From NCBI RefSeq assembly GCF_010727945.1, contig NZ_AP022569.1, positions 1,488,001 through 1,552,000 on the forward strand: a stretch of DNA of 64,000 bases, in the 5' to 3' direction. A model generated the notes under the pieces. That model worked only from the letters and a program-made list of their open reading frames with translations, was not told where the DNA came from and did no database searches. This stretch comes from Mycobacterium cookii. GTDB lineage: Bacteria > Actinomycetota > Actinomycetes > Mycobacteriales > Mycobacteriaceae. The translations under genes and the position numbers were made by a program. This document shows positions 26,329 to 35,140 of the stretch, piece after piece (position 1 is the first letter of the stretch; each line of letters opens with the position of its first letter).

Positions 26329-27312
26329 TCAGAAGTAACCGAGCAGGTCCTGGAACCCAAGGTTCAGGTAGTCGCCGATAACGGTGGCCACCGAACCGGT
26401 GAAGTCGTGAGTTCCGAAGACGAGATCGGACGGCAACAGGTCGCCGCCGTTCAGCAGGGCGTAGAGCCCGACGTTGTCCGCGTTGAAGAACTCGGTCAGC
26501 GCCCCGTTGAGCACGTCGTACGAACCCGGGTCGGTGCTCGGGCCCGCTGCCCCGAACACGAGGTCGTTGAACGTCGTGTTCAGGTCACCGACCGGGATGG
26601 TGTCGAATCCCACGTTGGTACCCACGGCGGTGTGCGGCACGATGTCGGCGAACACGTTGGCAAGCTTGCCGTCGAGCTCAAAGAGATTGTTGAGTTGCAC
26701 GATCTCATTGGCCTGGGTCGGCAGGATGTCGCCGATTCCGGTCGCGTTCGGCGCGAAGATCGCGTCGAATCCCTTCAGGTCGCCCTCGGCGAAGGTGAGG
26801 AAATACTGCGACGCTCCCGAGACGGAGCCGGTGTCCAGCGCGTGGCCGATCGTGGTGGCAGATCCGAGGTAGTCAGCGGGGTTGGCGTCCAGAGTGCCAC
26901 CGTTGGCTGCCGCGAAGGCGTAGACGTTGTAGGCGTCGTAGAGCTGGGTCAGCGCACCGTTCAACTCGTTGTAGGGCCCGGTCTCGGAGGAGATGCCCGC
27001 GAGAATCGGGTTGGCCCCGTAGATTTCGGTCTCCAGCGGAGTGACCTGACCGTAGCTGGCGGTGTTGGCAATGAGGTGCGGGGCGTCATGTGACAGGTTG
27101 GTCAGCGAGTCGTACTGGCCCGGTGCCGTGGCCTTGGTGACTTCGGCTCCGGCGGAAGCGGCTTGCAGCTCGAAAATCGAGTTCTGCAACGCGATCTCGC
27201 TGTCCAGAGTGCTGGTGACGGTGGTGGTCAGGTCCGCCGACGCGAGCGGTGCAAGCGCCAGGGCCGAGCCGGTCGCCAGGGCAGCAGCGGCCGCAATTTT
27301 ACGAATGTCCAC
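26329..27312 (-). CDS. Secreted protein, tandem paralogue B, 327 aa, two repeat domains
   Basis: Signal peptide MDIRKIAAAAALATG... with cleavage after ASA near residue 26. GTG 27312 has AAAGG 9 bases before it. The ATG ten codons earlier would lengthen the signal peptide unusually and is less likely. The mature protein holds two copies of the family unit: YNELNGALTQLYDAYNVYAF with a following GGTLDANPADYLG, and YDVLNGALTEFFNADNVGLY with a following GGDLLPSDLVFG. The single-unit neighbours are 176 and 192 aa. Cys is absent. It is probably an envelope or secreted structural protein; no catalytic motif is visible. The 5' region resembles that of paralogue C (CGGAGGTCCCCC near 27363 and 28240). 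Confidence 0.82.
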   Translation of the reverse strand: MDIRKIAAAAALATGSALALAPLASADLTTTVTSTLDSEIALQNSIFELQAASAGAEVTKATAPGQYDSLTNLSHDAPHLIANTASYGQVTPLETEIYGANPILAGISSETGPYNELNGALTQLYDAYNVYAFAAANGGTLDANPADYLGSATTIGHALDTGSVSGASQYFLTFAEGDLKGFDAIFAPNATGIGDILPTQANEIVQLNNLFELDGKLANVFADIVPHTAVGTNVGFDTIPVGDLNTTFNDLVFGAAGPSTDPGSYDVLNGALTEFFNADNVGLYALLNGGDLLPSDLVFGTHDFTGSVATVIGDYLNLGFQDLLGYF

Positions 27313-27566
27313 GAAGGTATTGCCTTTCAGAATGATGTCCACCGACGGATCGGGCGTCTCGTCGGAGGTCCCCCCACATCGTTGTCACGGCTGCCGATCG
27401 CCTGACACCAAACCTGGAACCTGAGAAGAACGTAACAATGAGCTGGGTCCAGTTGAAGAGAAACACTCCACAAAAACTTAAATTCTTTTTTCCGTGCAGC
27501 CGATCCGGCGGGCGGCAGCGGAATCAGAACTTCAGCATTCGCGCGCGGTTCGATGCGGGCCCAAAC

Positions 27567-27592
27567 GAAACCCCCGGAGTTGCCTCCGGGGG
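27567..27592 (-). terminator. Terminator hairpin of secreted paralogue C
   Basis: Same 11 bp stem as at 25538-25563 (AACCCCCGGAG/CTCCGGGGGTT), with loop TTGC, 18 bp beyond the stop of the gene at 27611. Confidence 0.8.
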
Positions 27593-27610
27593 TTCGTTGT
27601 GGAGCGTGAA

Positions 27611-28189
27611 CTATCCAAACAGTCCAAACAGTGAATTGGCTGTCGTGGCCGAGATGTCCAGGGCTGACAGGTTTTCCTGCAAGAAGCCGCCAAGGTCGCC
27701 GATGGCAAAGTTCCAGAAGTACTCGAACGCGCTGGCATCCGTTCCGCCGGCCAGTGCGTCAGCGATGTGGTTACCGAACAGATCGCCGGCAGGGATCAGG
27801 GCGTCCTTGTTCTCCGCCGCGTAGAGCAGCACGTTGAGGGCGTCGTCGAACTTGGTCACCGCGCCGTTGAAGATGTTGTAGGAACCTGGGTCGCCGGCCA
27901 GACCAGCTTGGCTCGGGTCAACCCCGTAGATCAAAAAGTCGAACGGAGTGGTGCCGGTGCCCTGCACCGTCGCGATGTCCGCCGCATTGATGGTGTCGAA
28001 CCCGTCGACGACGGAGTAGTCGCTGCTGGGCACGCCCGCAAGCAGGGTGTCGAGTTGGAAGATGGAGTTCTCGCCCGCGATCTCGCTGTCGACGATGGAA
28101 GAGAAGGCGTCAGCGGAGGCGAGCGGCGCGAACGCCAGAGCTGCGCCGATCGCGAGGCCACTGGCCGCGGCGATTTTGCGAATATCCAT
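27611..28189 (-). CDS. Secreted protein, tandem paralogue C, 192 aa
   Basis: Signal peptide MDIRKIAAASGLAIG... with the cleavage motif ASA near residue 27, nearly identical to that of paralogue B. The family block appears once as YNIFNGAVTKFDDALNVLLY followed by KDALIPAGDLFG. The mature part is acidic, Cys-free and ends in hydrophobic residues (FGLFG), as do its sisters (DLLGYF, FGVPFTL). ATG 28189 has GAAAGG as SD. It is divergent from the PemK/MazF-like gene with a 267 bp gap that holds the promoter region. Function unknown. Confidence 0.8.
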   Translation of the reverse strand: MDIRKIAAASGLAIGAALAFAPLASADAFSSIVDSEIAGENSIFQLDTLLAGVPSSDYSVVDGFDTINAADIATVQGTGTTPFDFLIYGVDPSQAGLAGDPGSYNIFNGAVTKFDDALNVLLYAAENKDALIPAGDLFGNHIADALAGGTDASAFEYFWNFAIGDLGGFLQENLSALDISATTANSLFGLFG

Positions 28190-28456
28190 GAATCATTGCC
28201 TTTCGAAGATGTCGTCCGGCGGTCCGGGCGTTCCGCCGGAGGTCCCCCACATCCACATCGAGCCTGGTGTGAAACCTGAGAGCACACTAACAATCTGATA
28301 CTACTTCGGTAAGTATTCCGCGAAAACTTTTGGTGTCGGGTAGCCTCCCTGTCCGGATTTTCGGCGGTTATATCCGACAAGCAAGACAAAACCTCTCGAC
28401 GGCCAAAGGCCGGGCGTGACCGGCGTCGCGCATCGGTTCCGTCTTATGCTGCGAAG
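28190..28456. other. Divergent promoter region
   Basis: 267 bp between paralogue C and the PemK/MazF-like gene. The left part (about 28200-28290) repeats the 5' region of paralogue B, including CGGAGGTCCCCC and AAACCTGAG. An AT-rich patch follows (28286-28335), probably holding the promoters. No further gene is seen. Confidence 0.5.
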
Positions 28457-29035
28457 ATGGCGTCACAGTGGAGGCAGTTCCAGCGTCTCGCCGAACACCT
28501 TGTCTTCAGCGAAGCCCCGAAGTTGATTCGGCAGCTGCAGCATTCGCCCGCCGTGCAGCGGGGCATTCAGATCGGACTCGACGTGATCGCCGGCACCGCC
28601 GCCGAACCGCCGGCCGAGATCACCACAGGCAGGCCGGTGACCAGGACGAGCGTGCCCACTGCGCACCGGGCCCGCAAACTGGTTTACGCGCCCGACCTCG
28701 ACGGTCGGGCCGATCCGGGCGAGATCGTGTGGACGTGGGTGACCTATGAGGAAGACCCGTCCCGCGGCAAGGACCGCCCGGTCCTGGTCGTTGGCCGCGA
28801 CCGCGCCACCTTGCTCGGGCTGATGATGTCCAGCCAGGAACGGCACGCCGACGACCGTTCGTGGGTGAGCATCGGTACCGGCAGCTGGGATGGCGCCGGC
28901 CGACCCAGCTGGGTGCGACTCGATCGCGTGCTCGACGTGCCCGAAGAGGGCATCCGTCGCGAGGGGGCGATCCTGGACCGCGGCGTCTTCGACGTCGTCG
29001 CTGCCCGGCTGCGCCGCGACTACTCCTGGAGCTGA
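28457..29035 (+). CDS. PemK/MazF-like protein (Rv2405-type)
   Basis: 192 aa. The C-terminal half (about residues 85-190) looks like the PemK/MazF barrel: GEIVWTWVTYEEDPSRGKDRPVLVVGRD, a conserved core seen in MazF-type RNases, then the hydrophobic strand TLLGLMMSSQ and SWVRLDRVLDVPEEGIRREGAILD. About 80 extra N-terminal residues precede it, and no antitoxin gene is adjacent, so it may be a chromosomal relative with another task rather than a classic toxin. Synteny (lepA side, then CBS protein) matches Rv2405 of M. tuberculosis. Convergent with the CBS gene, 1 bp apart. Confidence 0.8.
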   Translation: MASQWRQFQRLAEHLVFSEAPKLIRQLQHSPAVQRGIQIGLDVIAGTAAEPPAEITTGRPVTRTSVPTAHRARKLVYAPDLDGRADPGEIVWTWVTYEEDPSRGKDRPVLVVGRDRATLLGLMMSSQERHADDRSWVSIGTGSWDGAGRPSWVRLDRVLDVPEEGIRREGAILDRGVFDVVAARLRRDYSWS

Positions 29036-29036
29036 A

Positions 29037-29465
29037 TCAGCCCTGGGTGATGTAGGACTGGAGCTGCTCGTGCTCGCTTTCCAGCTCCTGCATCCGCGTC
29101 TTCACGACGTCGCCGATGCTGACGATGCCGATCAGCTTGCCGTCCTCGAGCACCGGCACGTGCCGCACCCGGTTCTCGGTCATCAGCATCGTGAGGCTGT
29201 CGACGGTGTCGGACTTGGAGCATGTCGACACCACTGTCGTCATGATCTTCTCAACCGACTGAGACAGCACCGACGCTCCGTGGGCGTGCAGCTGGCGCAC
29301 GACGTCACGCTCGGAGACGATGCCCAGCACGCCGTCGGGACCGGCCACCACCATGGCGCCGATGTTGTGATCGGCGAGCCCGGCGAGCAACTCCGCCACC
29401 GTCGCGTCGGGCTTGATCGTCACCACCGCGCCACCTTTGCCGCGCAACACATCTGCAATCCGCAT
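29037..29465 (-). CDS. CBS-domain protein (Rv2406c-like)
   Basis: 142 aa made almost wholly of two CBS motifs that together form one Bateman module (ADVLRGKGGAVVTIKPDATVAELLAGLADHNIGAMVV and IMTTVVSTCSKSDTVDSLTMLMTENRVRHVPVLEDGKLIGIVSIGDVV). Such stand-alone modules bind adenine nucleotides and act as energy sensors. The short C-terminal helix (RMQELESEHEQLQSYI) could mediate pairing. It corresponds to Rv2406c. No partner is encoded next to it. Confidence 0.92.
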   Translation of the reverse strand: MRIADVLRGKGGAVVTIKPDATVAELLAGLADHNIGAMVVAGPDGVLGIVSERDVVRQLHAHGASVLSQSVEKIMTTVVSTCSKSDTVDSLTMLMTENRVRHVPVLEDGKLIGIVSIGDVVKTRMQELESEHEQLQSYITQG

Positions 29466-29543
29466 AGAGCCTCCCGCCGAGTGTGATCAGGTTCACATCC
29501 AGGCTACGGCGATATCGGGCGCGATGTGAGTAGCTGGGCGAAA

Positions 29544-30182
29544 TCAGACCAAGGCGTTCGCGCGATCCAGCCGCGCGCCCGCGACGACCAGCCACGTCAA
29601 CGCCGCGACCCGGGCGACCGGCAACACTGGACCCAACATCGGCCAGGCCAATACCAGCGCTGCCGATTCGCACAGCACGGCGATCGCCACGCCGACCCGG
29701 GTCAGTGGCCGCGCCAAGACCCCGCCGGCCGCGATCCCTGCGATGAGCACCCCGAGCGCCACGATGTGCGCGGGCCCACCGATCAGAAACGCCATCAGAT
29801 ACAGCGACCGGACCAACGGGGTGTCGCCGGTGATCTCCGTCCTCGACAACGTCCAGCCCACCAACCCGGTCAGACCCAAGGCGCCCGCCGCTAGGATTCC
29901 GCCCGCCAAAGCGATTGCGGCGACCGGTTGACGCAGCCGGGCACTGGCGATCGCCGCGTAGACCGCCAGCGGCACCGACGCCGCGAACGTCGTCACCGCG
30001 ATGACACGCAACGCCGACGACTGCGACAGCACGTAATGCTGGACAGCGGCGACCGACCCGTACGGCAGCGGCAGCATGCCGCCGAGCGCGACGCCGATCG
30101 CCAAGCCACCGAACAGCAGGGCGACACTCGTCGCCGCAATCAGAGTCAGCGACCAGGTTCCGTGCCGCGGCGACTCAGCCAT
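29544..30182 (-). CDS. Multi-pass membrane protein, unknown function
   Basis: 212 aa with about six hydrophobic helices (for example LTLIAATSVALLFGGLAIGVALGG, VIAVTTFAASVPLAVYAAIA, IALAGGILAAGALGLTGLVGW, AHIVALGVLIAGIAAGG, VGVAIAVLCESAALVLAWP, VAALTWLVVAGARL). No catalytic or transport motif stands out; the pattern is like DUF4386 or similar small actinobacterial membrane proteins. ATG 30182 was preferred because it leaves a short basic N-terminus (MAESPRHG). An in-frame start at 30239 is possible. It occupies the place where rnz and a PE gene lie in M. tuberculosis. Confidence 0.75.
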   Translation of the reverse strand: MAESPRHGTWSLTLIAATSVALLFGGLAIGVALGGMLPLPYGSVAAVQHYVLSQSSALRVIAVTTFAASVPLAVYAAIASARLRQPVAAIALAGGILAAGALGLTGLVGWTLSRTEITGDTPLVRSLYLMAFLIGGPAHIVALGVLIAGIAAGGVLARPLTRVGVAIAVLCESAALVLAWPMLGPVLPVARVAALTWLVVAGARLDRANALV

Positions 30183-30204
30183 GGCGACACGATAAGGCGG
30201 AAAG

Positions 30205-31044
30205 CTATGCCAGTCGGGTGATTTCGACGACCACGTCAAGATCGGTGGCGCCTTGCCCGTGGTAGATGCCCTTCAGCGGAGAGACGTCGGCGTAGTCGCG
30301 GCCGACCCCGACGGTGATGTACTGCTCGTTGATCTCGCTGTCGTTGGTGGGATCGTGGTCCCACCAACTTCCGGTCCAGGCCTGAATCCAGGCGTGGCTC
30401 TGCCCGTCGACAGTCTCTCCGATCACCGCGTCGGCGTCGGGATGGTGGTATCCCGACACGTAGCGCGCCGGAATTCCCATGCTGCGCAACACCATCAGCG
30501 ACAAGTGAACGAAGTCCTGGCAGACACCCTTGCCTTCACGCAAGGCGTCCGAGCCCGATGTGTGAACCCCGGTGCTGCCCTTGACGTAATCCAGTTCGCT
30601 GCGCACCCAGGCCGCCGCCGCGAGCACGGCGTCGGCTGGTTCGTGCTCCTTGGCGATCCGCCGGCCCACGGCCGTGATGCGTTTGCTCGCCGGCGTGTAA
30701 TCCGTGGGACGCAACACCTCGTCGTACCGGTCGATCACCGCCTCTTGCTGCAGATCCGACCAGGAGAGTTCCTCGGTCACCGGATCGGGCCGGTCGGTCT
30801 CCACGACGGACGCGGACGTCACCGTCAACTCGGTGTGCGGGGCGTGCAGGTCGAACGCCGTCACAGCGGTGCCCCAGTAATCGATGTAGCGGTACGACCT
30901 GGTCGCCGGAACGGTTTCCACCCGGTTGAGGACGACGTTTTGCCGCGAGTCCGATCTCGGCGTGAGTCGGGCTTCGTTGTAGGAGGCTGTCGCCGGCGAC
31001 GGGTACGCGTAGCCGGTCGCGTGTAGAACGCGGTTGCGCCACAT
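30205..31044 (-). CDS. Transglutaminase-like cysteine enzyme (Rv2409c-like)
   Basis: 279 aa. An N-terminal bacterial transglutaminase-like domain (about 1-85) is followed by the catalytic core with Cys175 (GKGVCQDFVHL), His217 (SHAWIQAW) and Asp231 (DHDPTND). Members cleave or form isopeptide bonds; the true substrate of this group is unknown. ATG 31044 overlaps the stop of the alpha-E gene (TGATG). It is the third gene of a conserved operon: ATP-grasp, alpha-E, transglutaminase. These gene sets are predicted to make and process a peptide-like molecule. Confidence 0.93.
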   Translation of the reverse strand: MWRNRVLHATGYAYPSPATASYNEARLTPRSDSRQNVVLNRVETVPATRSYRYIDYWGTAVTAFDLHAPHTELTVTSASVVETDRPDPVTEELSWSDLQQEAVIDRYDEVLRPTDYTPASKRITAVGRRIAKEHEPADAVLAAAAWVRSELDYVKGSTGVHTSGSDALREGKGVCQDFVHLSLMVLRSMGIPARYVSGYHHPDADAVIGETVDGQSHAWIQAWTGSWWDHDPTNDSEINEQYITVGVGRDYADVSPLKGIYHGQGATDLDVVVEITRLA

Positions 31045-32024
31045 CACTTCTTCCCCTTCCCGGCTGGTAGCGGATCGCGGTGGCCGGCATCCGACCAGGC
31101 AACCCACGGCACGGCGTGGAAGTACTGCGTCGACAACGCTTCTCCGACGTCAAAACACGATTTCTGCAACCCGGCGAGCCGCATCTCCAATGATTCGAGC
31201 AGAACACCCGGCCGCACGAACTCGAGCTCGCTTCGCGCCCGTCCCAACAGCCGCTGAGCCTCGGATGTGGCGCCGACGCGACTGCCCCGACTGTGCAGCA
31301 GTTCATCGAGGCTGTGCTCGGCCAGCTTCAGTGAGTAGAAGATCGACCGCGGGAAAAGCCGGTCCAGCAAAATGAATTCGACGACCCGATTCGCATCCAG
31401 CACACCGCGGTAGGTGCGCAGGTAGGTGTCGTGTGCACCCGCGGATCGAAGCACCGTCACCCACGCCGGGGACACCGCGCTGTCCCCCACTCGTGACAGC
31501 AACATGCGCACCGTCATGTCGACCCGTTCGATCGCGCGACCCAGCACCATGAAGCGGTAACCGTCGTCCCGGGACAGCGTCGAGTCCGCCAGACCGGCAA
31601 ACATCGCGGCGCGACCTTCGATGAACGACAGAAACTCGTGTGGCCCAAGCCTTTTGGCGGCGCGCTCGCGTTCACCCAGCGCGTTGAAGGTGGTGTTGAG
31701 GCACTCCCAGGTCTCGGTGGACGTCACCTCGCGGGCAGACCTCGCGTTCTCCCGCGCGGCGGTGATCGCGTCGACGATGGAGGTGCCACCGCCTTTTGTC
31801 TTACGCTGGAATGCCACCAGGTCGGTCAGCGACCAGACGTCCAGCTCCGTCTCGGGTGCATCAATTCCCAAGACCTGCAACAGGACTCGCGACGTATGGT
31901 CGGGGTCGACGCTGGAGTCCTCCAACAGCTGGTGGACCGTGACGTCGAGGATGCGCGCCGTGTCGTCGGCGCGCTCGACATAACGACCGATCCAGTACAG
32001 CGCTTCAGCGTTGCGGGCGAGCAT
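31044..32024 (-). CDS. Alpha-E domain protein (Rv2410c-like)
   Basis: 326 aa all-helical protein of the alpha-E family, starting [26 protein letters not shown], the typical family opening. It always accompanies the circularly permuted ATP-grasp and transglutaminase genes and is thought to assist an amide-bond-forming system. The C-terminus (HAVPWVAWSDAGHRDPLPAGKGKK) is basic. Start and stop overlap both neighbours as TGATG, so expression is stoichiometric with them. The biochemical role is unproven. Confidence 0.92.
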   Translation of the reverse strand: MLARNAEALYWIGRYVERADDTARILDVTVHQLLEDSSVDPDHTSRVLLQVLGIDAPETELDVWSLTDLVAFQRKTKGGGTSIVDAITAARENARSAREVTSTETWECLNTTFNALGERERAAKRLGPHEFLSFIEGRAAMFAGLADSTLSRDDGYRFMVLGRAIERVDMTVRMLLSRVGDSAVSPAWVTVLRSAGAHDTYLRTYRGVLDANRVVEFILLDRLFPRSIFYSLKLAEHSLDELLHSRGSRVGATSEAQRLLGRARSELEFVRPGVLLESLEMRLAGLQKSCFDVGEALSTQYFHAVPWVAWSDAGHRDPLPAGKGKK

Positions 32025-33751
32025 CAGCGGATCACCTGCTGCTGTTGCTGCTGCTGGCCCGGCTGTTGTTCCGTGACCGGTTCCGACTTCGACTGTCTCT
32101 GTTGCTGCTGTTGCTTCTGCTGGGGCGGCTTTTCGGCATCCGAGTCCCCGTTGCTGGTGACCGTCTTGGGTAGCTTCTTCACAACCTCGGCGGCGCCGAG
32201 TTCACGGTCGGCCCCTGAGGTGCGTGACGCTAGCACCCAGGTGTCCTTGGATCCGCCGCCTTGGCTGGAGTTGACCACCCGCGACCCATCGACCAGCGCC
32301 ACCCGGGTCAGACCGCCGGGCAGCACCCAGACGTCGTCGCCGTCGTTGACCGCGAACGGCCGCAGGTCGACGTAACGCGGCGTGAGTGTGTCGCCGATCT
32401 GCGTCGGCACGGTCGACAGCTGCATCATCGGCTGGGCGATCCAGCCCCGCGGGTCGTCGCGAATGCTTTTGCTGATCGCGTTGAGCTCTTTGGCGGACGC
32501 TTCCGGACCGAAGACGATGCCGTAACCACCCGATCCTTCAACGGGTTTGATCACCAGCTCGTCGACCCGGTCGAGCACCTCCTCGCGCTCGTCGTCCAGC
32601 CAGCACCGGTAGGTGTCGACGTTGGCCAGCAGCGGCTTCTCGCCGAGGTAGTACTCGATGATGGTCGGCACGTAGGTGTAGACGAGTTTGTCGTCGCCCA
32701 CGCCGTTGCCGATGGCGCTGGAGATCACCACGTTGCCGGCACGGGCCGCGTTGAGCAGGCCGGCCACGCCGAGCACCGAATCGGGGCGGAATTGCATCGG
32801 GTCCAGATAGACGTCGTCGATGCGCCGATAGATGACGTCGACCTGCACCTCCCCTTCGGTGGTGCGCATGTAGACCTGGTTGTCCCGACAGAACAGGTCA
32901 CGGCCCTCGACCAGCTCGACACCCATCTGACGGGCGAGCAGCGAATGCTCGAAGTACGCCGAGTTGTAGACGCCCGGCGTCAGCACCACGACGGTCGGGT
33001 CGGCTTCGTTGGTGGCCGCGGAATTGCGCAGCGCCCGCAACAGGTGGGCCGCATAGTCGTCGACGGCGCGCACCCGGTGGCTGGCGAACAGGTTGGGGAA
33101 CACGCGCGCCATCGTGCGGCGGTTCTCCATCACGTAGGACACGCCCGACGGCGACCGCAGGTTGTCCTCGAGGACTCGCCAGGTGCCTTTCTCGTCGCGG
33201 ATCATGTCGATGCCCGCGACATGGATCCGCACGCCGTTGGGCGGCATGATGCCGACGGCCTGGCGGTGAAAGTGCTCGCAGGAGGTGATCAGCCGGCGTG
33301 GGATCACACCGTCACGCAGGATCTCCTGGTCGCCGTAGATGTCGTCCAAGTAGGCCTCGAGGGCCTTCACGCGCTGGGTGATGCCGCGCTCAAGCCGCGT
33401 CCATTCGGCGGCCGAGATGACGCGCGGGACCTGGTCCAGCGGAAACGGCCGCTCCTGACCGGACAGCGAGAACGTGATGCCCTGGTCGACGAATGCGCGA
33501 CTCAGCGCCTCGGCGCGGTCATCGAGGTCGGCGGCGTCCGACGGCGCCAACTCTTTGTAAATCCCCTTGTACGGTCCGCGAACGTTGCCCTGAGCGTCGA
33601 ACATCTCGTCGAACGCCTCCGCGTAGCAACCGCCCGCAGAGTTGTACCCGTCGAAGATGTGATCGTAGGGCGGCGGCGACTGCGGCTTGCTGCGCTGATG
33701 CCGTTTGGTTTCTCCAGGCAAAGTTCGAAGGGCCACTGTGCCATGCTGCAT
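32024..33751 (-). CDS. Circularly permuted ATP-grasp protein with Gln-rich tail (Rv2411c-like)
   Basis: 575 aa. The circularly permuted type 2 ATP-grasp domain covers about residues 20-500 ([90 protein letters not shown]). It should join a carboxylate to an amine with ATP, giving a peptide-like product. After the domain comes an unusual disordered tail with runs of Gln (KQQQQQ and QQQQQQQ) near the C-terminus (32027-32120). ATG 33751 was chosen; the upstream frame overlaps rpsT. The stop overlaps the alpha-E start. Divergent from rpsT with a 151 bp gap. Confidence 0.88.
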   Translation of the reverse strand: MQHGTVALRTLPGETKRHQRSKPQSPPPYDHIFDGYNSAGGCYAEAFDEMFDAQGNVRGPYKGIYKELAPSDAADLDDRAEALSRAFVDQGITFSLSGQERPFPLDQVPRVISAAEWTRLERGITQRVKALEAYLDDIYGDQEILRDGVIPRRLITSCEHFHRQAVGIMPPNGVRIHVAGIDMIRDEKGTWRVLEDNLRSPSGVSYVMENRRTMARVFPNLFASHRVRAVDDYAAHLLRALRNSAATNEADPTVVVLTPGVYNSAYFEHSLLARQMGVELVEGRDLFCRDNQVYMRTTEGEVQVDVIYRRIDDVYLDPMQFRPDSVLGVAGLLNAARAGNVVISSAIGNGVGDDKLVYTYVPTIIEYYLGEKPLLANVDTYRCWLDDEREEVLDRVDELVIKPVEGSGGYGIVFGPEASAKELNAISKSIRDDPRGWIAQPMMQLSTVPTQIGDTLTPRYVDLRPFAVNDGDDVWVLPGGLTRVALVDGSRVVNSSQGGGSKDTWVLASRTSGADRELGAAEVVKKLPKTVTSNGDSDAEKPPQQKQQQQQRQSKSEPVTEQQPGQQQQQQQVIR

Positions 33752-33902
33752 CAGATCGTCCAGCTCCGCAGGTCCGGGGCCTTCGCTTTGGGGGAATGCA
33801 TCGGGGACTGATACCCTAAGCAGTCGCCGCTCAAGCGTCTTCAGCGCTGCGGCCAACCGTGACACCACAAGCCTGCAAAAAATTACGTCGAAGGAATTAC
33901 GC

Positions 33903-34169
33903 GTGGCCAACATCAAGTCGCAGCAAAAGCGCAACCGCACCAACGAGCGCGCCCGACTGCGCAACAAGTCGGTGAAGTCGTCGCTTCGCACGGCCGTGCG
34001 CGCATTCCGTGAGGCCGCCGAGGCGGGCGAGAAGGAAAAGGCCGCCGAACTGCTGGTCTCCACCAGTCGCAAGCTCGACAAGGCCGCCAGCAAGGGCGTG
34101 ATCCACAAGAACCAGGCCGCGAACAAGAAGTCCGCGCTGGCCAGCGCATTGCACAAGCTGGGTAGCTAG
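33903..34169 (+). CDS. rpsT: Ribosomal protein S20
   Basis: 88 aa basic protein that binds 16S rRNA in the small subunit. Sequence is diagnostic: [20 protein letters not shown] at the N-terminus and [17 protein letters not shown] near the end. The start is GTG 33903, preceded by GAAGGAA (33889-33895). The longer frame from 33705 overlaps the ATP-grasp gene and was not used. The stop overlaps that of the convergent holA by 4 bp. Confidence 0.97.
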   Translation: MANIKSQQKRNRTNERARLRNKSVKSSLRTAVRAFREAAEAGEKEKAAELLVSTSRKLDKAASKGVIHKNQAANKKSALASALHKLGS

Positions 34170-35128
34170 TCAGCCACTAGCTCGGCGACCTTTCTTACCG
34201 CAGCTTCCAGGGCGTAGTTCGGATCCGCGGCTGCGCCCTTCACGTCGGCGTTCAGCGCCGCCACCAGCCTCATCGCAGTAGCCACCGAATCCCGCGACCA
34301 GCGCCGGGCCTGCTTCTGCGCCTTCTGCACACGCCACGGCGGCATGCCCAGTTCGGCGGCAAGACGGTACGGGTCACCGGACAGCGCTCCCACCCGGCCG
34401 ATGCTGTGCACCGCCTCGGCCAGCGCGTCGGCCAACACCACGTGCGGTTCGCCACGCATCATCGCCCATCGCAACGCCTCGACGGCGCCCTTGACGTCGC
34501 CGACCACGGCACGGTCGGCGATGTCGAACCCCTTCACCTCAGCCCGGCCGCTGTGATAACGCCGGACCGCGGCGACGTCGACGCTCCCGCCGGTGTCCGC
34601 CACCAATTGTGAACAGGCCGAAGCGAGTTCGCGGATGTCGGAGCCGACCGCATCGAGCAGCGCGCTGACCGTGTCGTCGTCGACCTTGACTTTGAGTGCG
34701 CGAAACTCCTTGCGCACGAAGTCCGATCGTTCGCCGGGCTTGGTGATCCGAGCGCACGGATGGACCTGTGCGCCCAGCTTCTGCAGCTGATTGGCCAGCG
34801 CTTTGGCGCGCCCGCCACCGGAGTGCACGACCACCAGATCGGTGCCCATCGGCACGTCGGCGGCGGCGTTGGCGATCAATTCGGCGGCCTCTTTGCCGGC
34901 TTCCCCGGCCGCTTCCAGCACGACGATGCGCTCGTCGGCGAACAGCGACGGGCTCAGCAGTTCGGCCAGCTCGTAGACCCCGACGTCGCCGGCCCGCACC
35001 TGGTTCACCGGAACGTCGTCGGTGCCGGCGCGTTTCCGGGCCGCGCGCAGGATGTCGCCGACGGCACGCTCGACGAGCAGAGCCTCGTCGCCCAGTACCA
35101 GATGCAATGCCGAATCCTGCTGGCTCAC
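34166..35128 (-). CDS. holA: DNA polymerase III delta subunit
   Basis: 320 aa clamp-loader subunit that opens the beta clamp on DNA. The N-terminal ATPase-like fold ([18 protein letters not shown]), the middle lid ([25 protein letters not shown]) and the C-terminal collar domain ([29 protein letters not shown]) are recognisable. The Ala-rich N-terminal part has no P-loop, as expected for delta. It lies 12 bp downstream of comEC in the order comEA-comEC-holA. Confidence 0.94.
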   Translation of the reverse strand: MSQQDSALHLVLGDEALLVERAVGDILRAARKRAGTDDVPVNQVRAGDVGVYELAELLSPSLFADERIVVLEAAGEAGKEAAELIANAAADVPMGTDLVVVHSGGGRAKALANQLQKLGAQVHPCARITKPGERSDFVRKEFRALKVKVDDDTVSALLDAVGSDIRELASACSQLVADTGGSVDVAAVRRYHSGRAEVKGFDIADRAVVGDVKGAVEALRWAMMRGEPHVVLADALAEAVHSIGRVGALSGDPYRLAAELGMPPWRVQKAQKQARRWSRDSVATAMRLVAALNADVKGAAADPNYALEAAVRKVAELVAD

Positions 35129-35140
35129 CGGTTGATCGTG

